This document shows, one piece after another, positions 1 to 8,171 of a stretch of DNA of 64,000 nucleotides. The stretch's first letter is position 1. Every line of letters begins with the position of its first letter. The DNA comes from Longitalea luteola (lineage in GTDB: Bacteria; Bacteroidota; Bacteroidia; Chitinophagales; Chitinophagaceae): NCBI RefSeq assembly GCF_017356035.1, contig NZ_JAFIQX010000001.1, positions 868,001 through 932,000 on the forward strand, written 5' to 3'. A program made the translations under genes and the position numbers. The notes under the pieces are model-generated. The model did not search any database, had not been told where the DNA came from, and saw only the letters and a list, made by a program, of their open reading frames with translations.

Positions 1-244
1 CGCGGCTGCTGCTTTTACCTGCAGGGATAAAAAATGCCGAGAACAGGCATAACAGGGCAATTGCAATTGCCATAACCCAGGTACCTTTTTCCAGTACATC
101 GGTTGTTTGTTTCACACCCATGAACTGGCTGTTGAAACCGGCAATGTTACCGGCCAATCCGCCGCCTTTGGGGTTTTGGATCAGGATAAACAACCCGATG
201 GCCACACTAGCTATAATAATAAGTACCAGGAACAAATACGTCAT
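1..244 (-). CDS. secG: Preprotein translocase subunit SecG (3' end outside window)
   Basis: The frame opens with ATG at 244 and runs off the left edge, so about 81 residues are visible. It has two hydrophobic segments: residues about 2-22, starting MTYLFLVLIIIASVAIGLF, and a second one around residues 58-72. Between them lies ILIQNPKGGGLAG, the loop expected of SecG (polar, Gly-rich, after the first helix). SecG is the small inner-membrane partner of SecYE. The start codon lies one base after the TGA of the upstream acidic TPR protein, so the two are almost certainly co-transcribed. Confidence in family is high; the C-terminus cannot be judged. Confidence 0.93.
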   Translation of the reverse strand, partial: MTYLFLVLIIIASVAIGLFILIQNPKGGGLAGNIAGFNSQFMGVKQTTDVLEKGTWVMAIAIALLCLFSAFFIPAGKSSSR

Positions 245-245
245 G

Positions 246-1850
246 TCACTGTGCTTTTAATTGTTCAATTCTGCCCGCAAAATAAGGGCTTTTGGCGGGA
301 TTAAGCAAACTTAATTTCTCGTATACCCGGATGGCTTTGGCGGCGTTTCCCTGCTTGGCCCAAACTTCGGCCATTGCTTCGGTCAATACCTCTTTTTCTT
401 CTACCGAATGTTCGGCAATGCGCTGAATGCTTTGGTTCGTCACTTCGTCGAGCGAAGTGTTTGTTTCTATGGGACCACCGATCCGCTTCATGCTGCGCAG
501 CCAGTCGGTAAAACTTTTCATTTTTTTACCCAGCCGGTCTTTGAGATCATCCTGCATCAATTTAACGCCCTGCGACGCAAAATAGTCTATGGTATGATAA
601 GATTCAAAGATCGGTTCACCAGGGTCAACGGCGGTCTGGCCTTCCAGTTTGCCGGGGGTTAAGCTATAAGGCTGGGGTTGAACCGGTGCTGCTGAGGCGG
701 CAACGGCCGGCTGTTCTGCTGCTGCAGTAATGGCGGCCGATTCTTCTTTACTATTTTCAGTAACGGCTGTAACCGGTTGTTCTTCAAGATCGATCCCGGT
801 TGCCGCTGCTTCCCCGATGGCGATCTCGGCCGGTGGCATTTCAGCGTTCACTGCAGTCTCTTCTGCCGGTGTTGCAACCGTTGTTGAATCGGTAACGGCA
901 GCTATTTCTTCCGGTGCTATTTCCACTGCAGGAACAACTTCATCCTGCTCCCTTGCTTTTTCAATGTCAAGCGGTGTTGCTTCCACTGCCGGAACGATCT
1001 CATCTTCGGTTCGGGCCTGTTCCACTTCCAGTGGGGTTGCTTCCACGGCTGGCACAATTTCATCCTGTTCCCTTGCTTTTTCTACCTCTAATGGCGTTGC
1101 TTCTATGGCGGGAACTATGTCATCGATCTCTGTATTCTCTTTGGTAGTGGCAGATGCGCTCAAAGCTTCTTCGGAGATGCTTACTGCATGCCCGGCCGGT
1201 CCCGCCGTATTTTCTTCTGCCAGCTGGCTGCTTTCTGCGATGGCTACCGCGGAAGCTGTTTCCAGCGTGGCCTCCTCGGTTTGCTCAAGCGATCCAATTT
1301 CAGCTGCCTGCTCTTCTTCGGGGGCCACCTGTTCAACCAGGGAGCCGTCTTCATTCACCTGCAGACTGATGCCTTCTGCTTCCGGCATTTCAGCAGCAGC
1401 TGCTGCTGGTTGTTCGGCAGCCGGTTGTTCTGTAACAGGTGTTTCTTCTGGTACGCCGGTCGCCGATGCCTGAATGGCCGATCCTTCCTGATTCTCTTCC
1501 TCTGCTGGCGGAGCAGTATAGTTTGCCTGCCCGGTTTTCGGCATTTGAACCACGATCCTGAATCCCGGCTGCTGCATAGGCTCTTCAGTCCTGGGCATGG
1601 CAGGGGCTTCTTCTTTCTGATCTAACTGCCAGCGCAGCCATAAGCTGTTATGAAAGTATAGGGAAGCCTGTTGGCACTGCTCATAATTATCATAAGAACC
1701 ACTGTCTTTCAGCTTCTTGGCGTACAGGAATTGTCCCACCGCTGCATAAGGATAATCATCCGTGAACTGCTTCAGTTCCTGCACGGTTACCTGTTCGAAT
1801 GAGTCCTTATCAAAAAGGTGCTTTACCAGCGTTTGGATATGATATTGCAT
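246..1850 (-). CDS. Acidic, low-complexity protein with C-terminal TPR-like segment
   Basis: 534 residues with ATG at 1850. Residues 1-75 form a folded-looking N-terminal region (HLFDKDSFEQVTVQELKQF...). Residues about 110-400 are rich in Ala, Glu, Pro and Val and include a run of 20-residue repeats at about 243-320. The last 110 residues look folded again: FESYHTIDYFASQGVKL, then a TPR-like helix pair (TEAMAEVWAKQGNAAKAIRV) at about 487-530. No signal peptide is seen, so it is probably cytoplasmic or peripheral. It lies between the LptE-like gene (9-bp gap) and secG (1-bp gap), consistent with an envelope-export operon. The function is unknown; only the TPR-like tail is recognisable. Confidence 0.85.
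   Translation of the reverse strand: MQYHIQTLVKHLFDKDSFEQVTVQELKQFTDDYPYAAVGQFLYAKKLKDSGSYDNYEQCQQASLYFHNSLWLRWQLDQKEEAPAMPRTEEPMQQPGFRIVVQMPKTGQANYTAPPAEEENQEGSAIQASATGVPEETPVTEQPAAEQPAAAAAEMPEAEGISLQVNEDGSLVEQVAPEEEQAAEIGSLEQTEEATLETASAVAIAESSQLAEENTAGPAGHAVSISEEALSASATTKENTEIDDIVPAIEATPLEVEKAREQDEIVPAVEATPLEVEQARTEDEIVPAVEATPLDIEKAREQDEVVPAVEIAPEEIAAVTDSTTVATPAEETAVNAEMPPAEIAIGEAAATGIDLEEQPVTAVTENSKEESAAITAAAEQPAVAASAAPVQPQPYSLTPGKLEGQTAVDPGEPIFESYHTIDYFASQGVKLMQDDLKDRLGKKMKSFTDWLRSMKRIGGPIETNTSLDEVTNQSIQRIAEHSVEEKEVLTEAMAEVWAKQGNAAKAIRVYEKLSLLNPAKSPYFAGRIEQLKAQ
891..1124 (-). repeat. In-gene 60-bp tandem repeat encoding four 20-residue units
   Basis: Inside the acidic TPR protein, residues 243-320 repeat the unit [DE]-[EDV]-IVPA[VI]EATPLE[VI]E[KQ]AR with a 20-residue (60-bp) period. 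The first three units are nearly identical and the fourth has diverged. The period is an exact multiple of three, so copy number can change without shifting the frame. Confidence 0.85.
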
Positions 1851-1859
1851 TATACCAGC

Positions 1860-2417
1860 TTACCAGTTTGAAAAAATACGGTTGAAAATTTCATCCACCA
1901 CGTTCTTGATGATGGTTTCATTTAACTGGGCCTCTGCCTGCGTAATAGTCAGGTTGGCCGAATAATCGAAGTTACGGGAAACATCGGCTTCAAAGTTCTT
2001 TGAAGGGTCTAAGTTGTTTTTAAAAACAACATGCACTGTTACGGTAAGCCGCTGGCCGGCAGCCTGCTGGTCCGAAATCGCTGATGTAGTAACATTGTAC
2101 CCGGTGATGGTACCGCCAATGTCGTAATGGGCATCATCCGTTTGCACCCCTGTTAACCGGGTTTGACCGGTGATCTTCTGGCGTAATTTATCGGTGATCT
2201 GTGGACTTAATATCGGATTCACATACCGGGCCCTGTTCTCAATCAATTGTACCCGGTAGGTTTTTACATCCTGGGGGATAGAACCGATGTCTTTGAATGA
2301 GTAACAACCGGCAAACAACAGGACAATTGGCAATAGACAATAGACCATAGACAATCTTATTCGTTGTCCATTGCCAGTTGTCAATTGTCCATTGATTTTA
2401 TCATTCTTTAATGTCAT
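1860..2417 (-). CDS. LptE-like outer-membrane lipoprotein
   Basis: 185 residues matching the Bacteroidota LptE family: lipobox LLFAGC with Cys at about residue 38, then YSFKDIGSIPQDVKTYRVQL and an alpha/beta domain ending in a C-terminal amphipathic helix (VVDEIFNRIFSNW). LptE plugs and assists LptD in delivering LPS to the outer membrane; lptD lies elsewhere in this window. ATG at 2417 overlaps the 3' end of the sigma-54 activator by 17 bp. An internal ATG at 2348 is possible but would leave no basic n-region before the hydrophobic core. The signal peptide is encoded by an intergenic-type heptad array (2324-2393), which is unusual. Confidence 0.85.
   Translation of the reverse strand: MTLKNDKINGQLTTGNGQRIRLSMVYCLLPIVLLFAGCYSFKDIGSIPQDVKTYRVQLIENRARYVNPILSPQITDKLRQKITGQTRLTGVQTDDAHYDIGGTITGYNVTTSAISDQQAAGQRLTVTVHVVFKNNLDPSKNFEADVSRNFDYSANLTITQAEAQLNETIIKNVVDEIFNRIFSNW
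2324..2393. repeat. Ten in-phase heptads inside the LptE-like signal peptide
   Basis: The plus strand can be cut into ten consecutive 7-mers: CAATTGG, CAATAGA, CAATAGA, CCATAGA, CAATCTT, ATTCGTT, GTCCATT, GCCAGTT, GTCAATT, GTCCATT. The first four and last four are reverse-complement families, so the array can fold back on itself. The same word families fill non-coding gaps elsewhere (5587-5635, 15805-15880, 3895-3922). Confidence 0.8.
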
Positions 2418-3645
2418 ATTCCTTTAATTTACGGTACAGTGTCCTTTCACTGATACCCAGATCGAGGGCGGCGTCCTTACGTTTGCCTTTATGTTTTTTA
2501 AGTGCTTTTTCGATCAGTTCTTTTTCCTTGTCCATGATGTTGAGCGACTCATCTACCTCTTCATGATGATGAATATCTTCATTGTCATGGTGGATCATTA
2601 CCGGCTGCTGTTGAACAGGCCCTACGGGCTGTACGTATGCGGCGGGCAACAGTTCTTTTGTTTTCAGCTCATTTATTAATGACTGGTTCTGCACGGCAGT
2701 ACCCGGATTCTGCAAGATATCGACAAACATCTTTTTCAGTTCGGTCACGTCCTTTTTCATATCAAAAAAGAGCTTGTACAGGATCTCGCGTTCGTTGGCG
2801 AATTCATGGCCATTGGAAACGGGGCTACCACTGGCGTGGGCCAGCACCGGTAAACGATTAAAATCGCGGTTAGGCAGGAACCGTTTCACCTCATTGGCCG
2901 AAACCAGTTTGTCTGATGCCAGTACCGAGATCTGCTCTGCAATATTCTTCAATTCGCGCACATTACCGGGCCAGGGGTAGTTAATTAACACATCTTTTGC
3001 CTCATCATCCAACTGCACCGGGGTGGTTTTATATCGCTCTGCAAAATCAACACAGAATCGTCTGAACAGGAGCGGTATGTCCTCGGGCCGGTCGCGCAAG
3101 GCAGGTACCCTGATAGGTACGGTGCTTAAGCGGTAATACAGGTCTTCCCTGAATTTGCCGTTTTGCGTGTAAGTAAGCAGGTCTTTGTTAGTGGCTGCTA
3201 CTACCCGTACATCTGTTTTCTGCACTTTGGAAGAACCTACTCTGATAAACTCGCCGGTTTCAAGCACACGCAGCAGCCGGGCCTGGGTGCCGAGCGGCAT
3301 TTCACCGATCTCATCCAGGAAGATGGTACCTCCGTTCACGGTTTCAAAATAGCCTTTGCGCGCATCTACAGCTCCCGTAAATGAACCCTTTTCATGGCCG
3401 AACAGTTCCGAATCGATAGTGCCTTCGGGTATCGCGCCGCAGTTAACAGCAATGAAAGGATTGTGTTTACGAGCCGATAAAGCATGAATGATCACTGAAA
3501 ATGCTTCTTTACCTACGCCACTTTCACCGGTGATCAGCACGGTAAGATCGGTATTGCTTACCTGTGCAGCTACCTGCAGGGCAAAGTTCAATGCCGGCGA
3601 ATTACCAATAATGCCGAACCTGTTTTTGATGCTTTGAATATCCAC
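2401..3645 (-). CDS. Sigma-54-dependent transcriptional activator without receiver domain
   Basis: 414 residues, probable GTG start at 3645. It begins directly with the AAA+ sigma-54 domain: Walker A GESGVGKE (40-47), the sigma-54 contact loop GSFTGA (87-92, canonical GAFTGA with A to S), Walker B TIFLDE (107-112) and a sensor-type motif WPGNVREL near 225. A variable His-rich linker (about 350-362) precedes a Fis-type helix-turn-helix at 380-412 (KGKRKDAALDLGISERTLYR). There is no N-terminal receiver or ligand domain, so activity must be set by expression or a partner. It lies between miaB and the LptE-like gene. From memory this order is conserved in Bacteroidota, which would suggest an envelope-related role. 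Confidence 0.92.
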   Translation of the reverse strand: MDIQSIKNRFGIIGNSPALNFALQVAAQVSNTDLTVLITGESGVGKEAFSVIIHALSARKHNPFIAVNCGAIPEGTIDSELFGHEKGSFTGAVDARKGYFETVNGGTIFLDEIGEMPLGTQARLLRVLETGEFIRVGSSKVQKTDVRVVAATNKDLLTYTQNGKFREDLYYRLSTVPIRVPALRDRPEDIPLLFRRFCVDFAERYKTTPVQLDDEAKDVLINYPWPGNVRELKNIAEQISVLASDKLVSANEVKRFLPNRDFNRLPVLAHASGSPVSNGHEFANEREILYKLFFDMKKDVTELKKMFVDILQNPGTAVQNQSLINELKTKELLPAAYVQPVGPVQQQPVMIHHDNEDIHHHEEVDESLNIMDKEKELIEKALKKHKGKRKDAALDLGISERTLYRKLKEYDIKE

Positions 3646-3925
3646 TTGACTACTAATTTTTCAGATACCCTCTGCGTTTATCATGTAATGATTCTGCATG
3701 AAGGTGATCCGGATTATTTTAATCAGGGCCATGCCCTGTATATGTCATTTTAATACATGCCCTCTGTAGTATAGGGCCGGTTTATGCTGTTGGCGTTTGG
3801 AGCTGGCAGTTTGCCTGCCGGCAGGCTGGTTTGCAATTATTGTCAAGGATGGCAACAAGTGTACGGATTGGCGGATTGTTGCAAACCGGTAATTGCAAAT
3901 GGCCAACTGCCAATGGTTAATTGGA
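3646..3925. other. Intergenic gap with palindrome and heptads
   Basis: No convincing gene lies here. The gap holds a perfect 14-bp palindrome GCCTGCCGGCAGGC at 3813-3826 and four clear heptads (GCAAATG, GCCAACT, GCCAATG, GTTAATT) at 3895-3922 that end four bases before the stop codon of miaB. Confidence 0.6.
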
Positions 3926-5398
3926 TTATGCTTCAATTTTTCCAATTAACGTAGCGCCTGTACAGTCATATACCTTAACCATTACATAGTTGCCTTTGTT
4001 CAACTTATAATGTTCTTTGGGAAAAACAACTACTTTGTTCTGGCTGTTACGTCCCATCCAATCCTGGTCGCTGCGTTTACTGTTTCCTTCTATTAAAACT
4101 TTAAAGGTTTTTCCGAGATCCTGCTGGTTGCTTTCGCGGCTGAGCGCATTCTGCAGTTTCACGATCTCGTCGAGCCGCTTTTTCTTCACTTCTTCAGGCA
4201 CATCGTCTTTATAGCGGCGGGCGGCCAGTGTTCCGGGACGCTCGCTGTAAAAGAACATATAGCTCATATCGTACCGGCTGTGCTTCATTATGCTCAGCGT
4301 ATCCTGGTGGTCTTCTTCCGTTTCAGTGCAAAAACCGGCAATGATATCGGAGCTGATGCCGCAATCGGGTATGATCTCCCTGATGCGATCTACTTTGGCC
4401 ATATACCATTCGCGGGTATAGGTTCTATTCATAAGCTGCAATACGCGGGTAGAACCGCTTTGCACCGGCAGATGGATGTATTTGCAAATATTTTCATACT
4501 TCGCCATGGTGAACAGTACATCATCGGTGATGTCTTTCGGATGCGAAGTTGAGAATCGAACGCGTAAGGTGGGGTCAATCAGGGCTACTTTTTCGAGCAG
4601 GTTGGCGAAGGTCACCGCCTCCCCCTGGCTGGCCTCCCCCCGGCCTCCTCCCGTGGAGGGGGAGGAAAGCTCCATAGACTGTTCCGGTACCCAGTAATAG
4701 CTATCTACATTCTGGCCCAGCAGGGTCACTTCTTTATAGCCAGCTTCAAACAGATCAGTACATTCTTTTATAATAGAATGCGGGTCGCGGCTTCGTTCGC
4801 GGCCCCGGGTGAAGGGTACTACGCAGAACGAGCACATATTATTGCACCCGCGCATGATGCTTACAAAACCCGATACGCCGTTGCTGTCGAGTCGAACAGG
4901 GGAGATGTCGGCATAGGTTTCTTCCCGGCTCAGGAGCACGTTAACCGCTTTCTGGCCGGTTTCTGCTTCAATGATAAGGCCGGGCAGGCTGCGATAGGCA
5001 TCGGGGCCTACCACGATATCGACCAGCTTTTCTTCTTCCAGGAATTTCGCTTTCAGCCGCTCAGCCATACAGCCCAGTACGCCAATGAGGGCGCCGGGAT
5101 TGTTCTTCTTGACGATACGCAGGTCGCTCAGGCGTTTGCGCACGGTTTGTTCGGCTTTTTCGCGAATGGAACAGGTATTGATCAGGATCAAATCGGCTTC
5201 CTCAAAGTTGCGGGTTGCGCCGAATCCGTTTTCATTTAAAATAGAAGCTACGATCTCGCTGTCGGAGAAATTCATCTGACAACCATAGCTTTCGATATAA
5301 AATTTTTTGTTATACGCCACGGGGTCATTAACAAAGGGGGCATAGGCTTCTCCCTGCCTGCTTTCTTCGTGCATCGTATGGTTCATCCGCTCTAACAT
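3926..5398 (-). CDS. miaB: tRNA-2-methylthio-N6-dimethylallyladenosine synthase MiaB
   Basis: Radical-SAM methylthiotransferase that adds the 2-methylthio group to i6A37 of tRNA. From ATG 5398 (490 residues) the N-terminal auxiliary-cluster cysteines are in YGCQMN (40), NTCSIR (76) and VLGCMAE (110). The radical-SAM CxxxCxxC is in [10 protein letters not shown] (185/189/192), and the C-terminus is a TRAM domain ([11 protein letters not shown]... to end). The frame is open upstream to a TTG at 5434, but the ATG is preferred. Oddity: residues about 243-262 ([14 protein letters not shown]) are not expected in MiaB and come from a GC-rich repeat element inserted in frame between the radical-SAM strands. 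Function is probably retained because the frame and all cysteines are intact. Confidence 0.95.
   Translation of the reverse strand: MLERMNHTMHEESRQGEAYAPFVNDPVAYNKKFYIESYGCQMNFSDSEIVASILNENGFGATRNFEEADLILINTCSIREKAEQTVRKRLSDLRIVKKNNPGALIGVLGCMAERLKAKFLEEEKLVDIVVGPDAYRSLPGLIIEAETGQKAVNVLLSREETYADISPVRLDSNGVSGFVSIMRGCNNMCSFCVVPFTRGRERSRDPHSIIKECTDLFEAGYKEVTLLGQNVDSYYWVPEQSMELSSPSTGGGRGEASQGEAVTFANLLEKVALIDPTLRVRFSTSHPKDITDDVLFTMAKYENICKYIHLPVQSGSTRVLQLMNRTYTREWYMAKVDRIREIIPDCGISSDIIAGFCTETEEDHQDTLSIMKHSRYDMSYMFFYSERPGTLAARRYKDDVPEEVKKKRLDEIVKLQNALSRESNQQDLGKTFKVLIEGNSKRSDQDWMGRNSQNKVVVFPKEHYKLNKGNYVMVKVYDCTGATLIGKIEA
4617..4673. repeat. GC-rich palindromic mini-element inside miaB
   Basis: A C/G-rich block on the plus strand contains CCCCGGCCTCCTCCCG followed by TGGAGGGGGAGGAAAGC, forming an inverted pair (CCTCC...GGAGG). 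It contrasts with the flanking gene composition. A related element (CCCGGCCTCCCCG...GGGAGAGAAGCC) is inside the VCBS gene at 63413-63452. Both preserve the host reading frame. Confidence 0.7.
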
Positions 5399-5470
5399 CA
5401 ACAATTCAGTTTTTGGGATGGCAAAGATAGCCAAAAAAGGGTAAAAATGACAGGTTGACAGAGCAGCATA

Positions 5471-5635
5471 ATTAGCTGATTAGCTAATGTGATAATGTGA
5501 TAATCTGATAATTTGATAATGTGATAATGGGCGGAAGGCGGAAGGCGCAAGATAGCATATTGGTCTCAATTGTCGCGAGCCACTCACCATTCACCATTCA
5601 CCATTCACCATTGACCATTGACCATTGACCATTGC
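5471..5635. repeat. Composite array: octads, GC heptads and CCATTSA heptads
   Basis: Three word families follow one another between the DNRLRE gene and miaB. Octads of the GATAATGT/GCTAATGT type run at about 5475-5530, then short GGCGGAA-type heptads at about 5529-5550. Seven exact-phase heptads follow at 5587-5635: CCATTCA three times, CCATTGA three times, then CCATTGC. There is no open frame of note. The promoter of miaB must lie within or beside this array. Confidence 0.85.
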
Positions 5636-5645
5636 CTTTAACGAA

Positions 5646-5669
5646 AACGTCCCGACGAATCGGGACGTT
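5646..5669 (-). terminator. Intrinsic terminator of the DNRLRE gene
   Basis: A perfect 10-bp inverted repeat AACGTCCCGA / TCGGGACGTT has a 4-base loop. On the minus strand it is followed by TTTTCG. It lies 22 bp after the stop codon of the gene ending at 5691. Confidence 0.75.
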
Positions 5670-5690
5670 TGAACGGATTGGTGAAAGCGT

Positions 5691-6698
5691 TTATTGGGAT
5701 ATAACAAATGGATTGGCCGTTTTGCTGGCGCCTTGTTTTACTACCAGTACCGCCATTTTGTTTTTCAAGATCCTGGCGTCGTAAGGGATCGTTCTGGTGT
5801 GTTTTCCTACAGTGCCGGCTACTTCCAGTGTTTTCAGTACAGCACCGTCGATAGAAATGATTTCGATGTAGGTTTTTCCTTCATTGGCAAGCTCATAATC
5901 AACAATAACTGAGTTTGCGCCGAGGTTTGTTCTTACCAGGGCTGAAATGCCACTCTGCAATTTCCCGTTCTCGACCACATCAGGCGTAAATATTTTGCCC
6001 TCCTGGGTTGATTTTCTGGCAACCGAATCACTGCAGAAGTTAAGGCCTAAACGCAGTTTGGGACGTCTTGCAGCTACTGAGTAATCGCTGGATGCAAAAA
6101 TGATCGATCTATAGTAGCTTTCATTCTGCAGTCTTATCAGGAAGCCATAGCGATTGGCCGGAGGCTGGTTGATAATGTCCTGAACAAGCGCAGTTACGTT
6201 CAGATCAACTACATCATAGTTCCACTGGGATGTTGAAGCGGGTAATGCTACCTGGTTAGTGGCAGTTGCTGTAGGCTGGTTATTCCATGTAAGGGTATTT
6301 TCAGCCCAGCTACCAGTGACCCGTTGTACATAACAGCCATTCGCACCCTGGTTGCCTTGCGGAGCCGTAGGTGAAGATGGTTTGCCATACAGGGAAAGGT
6401 AAGCGTACGTTACCGTTGTTCCTTGTGGAATTGATTGCAGATCGGTGAAATCGATGAACGCCCTGAGATAACCGGGAGCACCGTTAAAAGTCCAGGCGGT
6501 TGGCACCAGCTCTTCCAATGTTGCATAATTACCATCTGCAGCACTTGGAATGTTTGAAATAGTTAACACGTGCGCATCTTTACCGCGGCAGGCATCGGGC
6601 TGAAAGATCATTTCAGTTTGCGTTGCCTGGCTGAATGCACCACTGCTAACGAGGACGGCTAAAGCGGATTGTAAAAGACGAAAGTTGATTTTTTTCAT
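5691..6698 (-). CDS. Secreted DNRLRE-domain protein
   Basis: 335 residues with an N-terminal signal peptide (MKKINFRLLQSALAVLVSSG, cleavage likely after AFSQA). The central region, about 45-215, has the DNRLRE pattern: an alternating beta domain with TYAYLSLYGK, GSWAENTLTWNNQP, LNVTALVQDI and GFLIRLQNES...RSIIFASSDY ending RRPKLRL. Such domains are carried on surface or extracellular polysaccharide-associated proteins. The last about 80 residues resemble a sorting-type beta domain ending VLVVKQGASKTANPFVISQ, but I cannot confirm a type IX signal. It is a single-gene unit with its own terminator. Confidence 0.85.
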   Translation of the reverse strand: MKKINFRLLQSALAVLVSSGAFSQATQTEMIFQPDACRGKDAHVLTISNIPSAADGNYATLEELVPTAWTFNGAPGYLRAFIDFTDLQSIPQGTTVTYAYLSLYGKPSSPTAPQGNQGANGCYVQRVTGSWAENTLTWNNQPTATATNQVALPASTSQWNYDVVDLNVTALVQDIINQPPANRYGFLIRLQNESYYRSIIFASSDYSVAARRPKLRLGLNFCSDSVARKSTQEGKIFTPDVVENGKLQSGISALVRTNLGANSVIVDYELANEGKTYIEIISIDGAVLKTLEVAGTVGKHTRTIPYDARILKNKMAVLVVKQGASKTANPFVISQ

Positions 6699-7153
6699 AA
6701 AATAAAGTTGATTGAAGTGAAACTTTTGGTTGGTAATGGATCGATGTGTTTGGTTTCAAAGATGGTCTTCGTCAATAGCTAACAGTTTAATGGTTGTTGG
6801 ATAAGGCATACAGATCCCTTTGCAGCACGAACAGGATGCCGTTACTGCCGGTGCTGTTTTTCCTGCAGGGAAAATCGTTTATATAAAATGTATAAGTCAT
6901 TCAGCTCCGGATGGAGCAGTAACCAATTAGTAAATGACCTTTTAACAGTGAGTGGATTGTTTGGTCATGCCTGCATATATGACCTGTATATGTGGAGAGG
7001 TGCGTTGTATAACGTTTATCTACAACTGATGAATAAAATTACATGCAAATAGCGAGATTATGCGAAAAAATTGGTAACCGTGCAGATTTGGCAATAAGTG
7101 TGTAGATTTTGGCAATAAGCGTGCAAATTCCGCCAATAAGTGTGACTGAAATG
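6699..7153. other. Intergenic region with a 21-bp triple repeat at 7089-7150
   Basis: No gene is supported. Just downstream of the methyltransferase stop lies a tandem of three units sharing SCAATAAG[TC]GTG at 7091, 7112 and 7133 (21-bp period). The rest, including the promoter region of the DNRLRE gene, shows nothing I recognise. Confidence 0.6.
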
Positions 7154-8005
7154 CTATTTTCCGAACAGAACATAGCCATAGGTCTTATTCCCGATTTCTC
7201 GCGCTTTTTTGGGGAATAATTTGATGAAAAGACTGAGGGGAAATTTAAAGGGTGGAATCTTGCGGCCAATGCGATCACCTTCATCGAGCAGATAAATATT
7301 TTCATGTACTTTCCAGCCATGGCTGGTAAAAAAGCCTATCGGGTCTTCCACATCAAATTGCAGCGGCGCGTTAGACAGGATTTTTTTCAGATCGGTTGCC
7401 CGCCGGTGACGGCGCAAACCTCCATGGTAATCCAGGATCCAGTAATGGAAGGTTGGTACGGCAAACAGGTCTTTTGATAAGCGCGCGCCCTGTTCATTGG
7501 TAAGATAACCTACCACGCCTTCCGTTATGACGAGGGCTCTTCTGGTTTCAGCACCGATTTGGGCAAAGAGGGTTTTGCGTTCCTGGTCGTTCGACAGGTC
7601 AACTGCTAAACGTTGCAGGTGACAGGCCGGGATATCATTTTCAAGCAGTTTGCTTTTATATTCGATCATGTTGGGAAAGTCCACTTCGAGCCAACGCAGG
7701 TTAACAGGCAAAGGCATTCGGTAAGGTCTTGTATCGAGGCCGGCGCCCAGGTTAATAACGGCGTCAATACCACGTTCAATGGCTATGTTGATCAGCTTGT
7801 CGATACCAGTTGTGCGGGTTACCATGGCAAAGGCCATATGGTCTTTAATGGGTGTGGCTTCCACCATTTGAAACCCGCGTTCGCCGGCGAGTTTTCGGGC
7901 GAGTGGATCTTTAAAGACGGCGTCGGGGCGTTCAGATTCCAGGGCCCTGAAGGCAGCGATCCATAGCGCTGTGTCGGAAACGTTATTAATGAGCTTGTCT
8001 TGCAT
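7154..8005 (-). CDS. Class I SAM-dependent methyltransferase, leucine carboxyl methyltransferase (LCM) family
   Basis: 283 residues from ATG 8005; upstream in-frame codons to 8053 give only a TTG start. The family is recognised by SDTALWIAAFRALESERPDAVFKDPLA at the N-terminus, the SAM-binding glycine motif VINLGAGLDTRPYRM (about 88-102), the acidic ribose-binding segment LRWLEVDFP, and ALVITEGVVGYL. In bacteria these act on small molecules, often in secondary metabolism; the substrate cannot be inferred here because no biosynthetic genes are adjacent. Upstream and downstream gaps are non-coding, so it is probably monocistronic. Confidence 0.88.
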   Translation of the reverse strand: MQDKLINNVSDTALWIAAFRALESERPDAVFKDPLARKLAGERGFQMVEATPIKDHMAFAMVTRTTGIDKLINIAIERGIDAVINLGAGLDTRPYRMPLPVNLRWLEVDFPNMIEYKSKLLENDIPACHLQRLAVDLSNDQERKTLFAQIGAETRRALVITEGVVGYLTNEQGARLSKDLFAVPTFHYWILDYHGGLRRHRRATDLKKILSNAPLQFDVEDPIGFFTSHGWKVHENIYLLDEGDRIGRKIPPFKFPLSLFIKLFPKKAREIGNKTYGYVLFGK

Positions 8006-8171
8006 AACCCACCCTCCTGGCTTGGTAATACGGTTGCACTTTGCAGTAATCAAAGCTTACCTAAATTTAATTAATTTCCGGGAGGTAAACCGGCGATGGG
8101 GGAGACTTTTTAGTGCAGCGATTTGAGCGGATTGCCTGCTTACGCGGTGCTCACAGTGTTATTTGAGCGGA

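Noticed and set aside
730-1473. 247-codon plus-strand open frame
   Set aside because: It is the antisense shadow of the Ala/Glu/Val-rich acidic protein; Ser/Thr/Gly-rich and without features of a gene.
3745-3945. 66-codon minus-strand frame after miaB
   Set aside because: It overlaps the miaB stop region and translates heptads and a palindrome; start is poor and composition is repeat-driven.
7039-7320. 93-codon minus-strand frame overlapping the methyltransferase end
   Set aside because: It is out of frame with the methyltransferase and translates the 21-bp repeat; no independent support.
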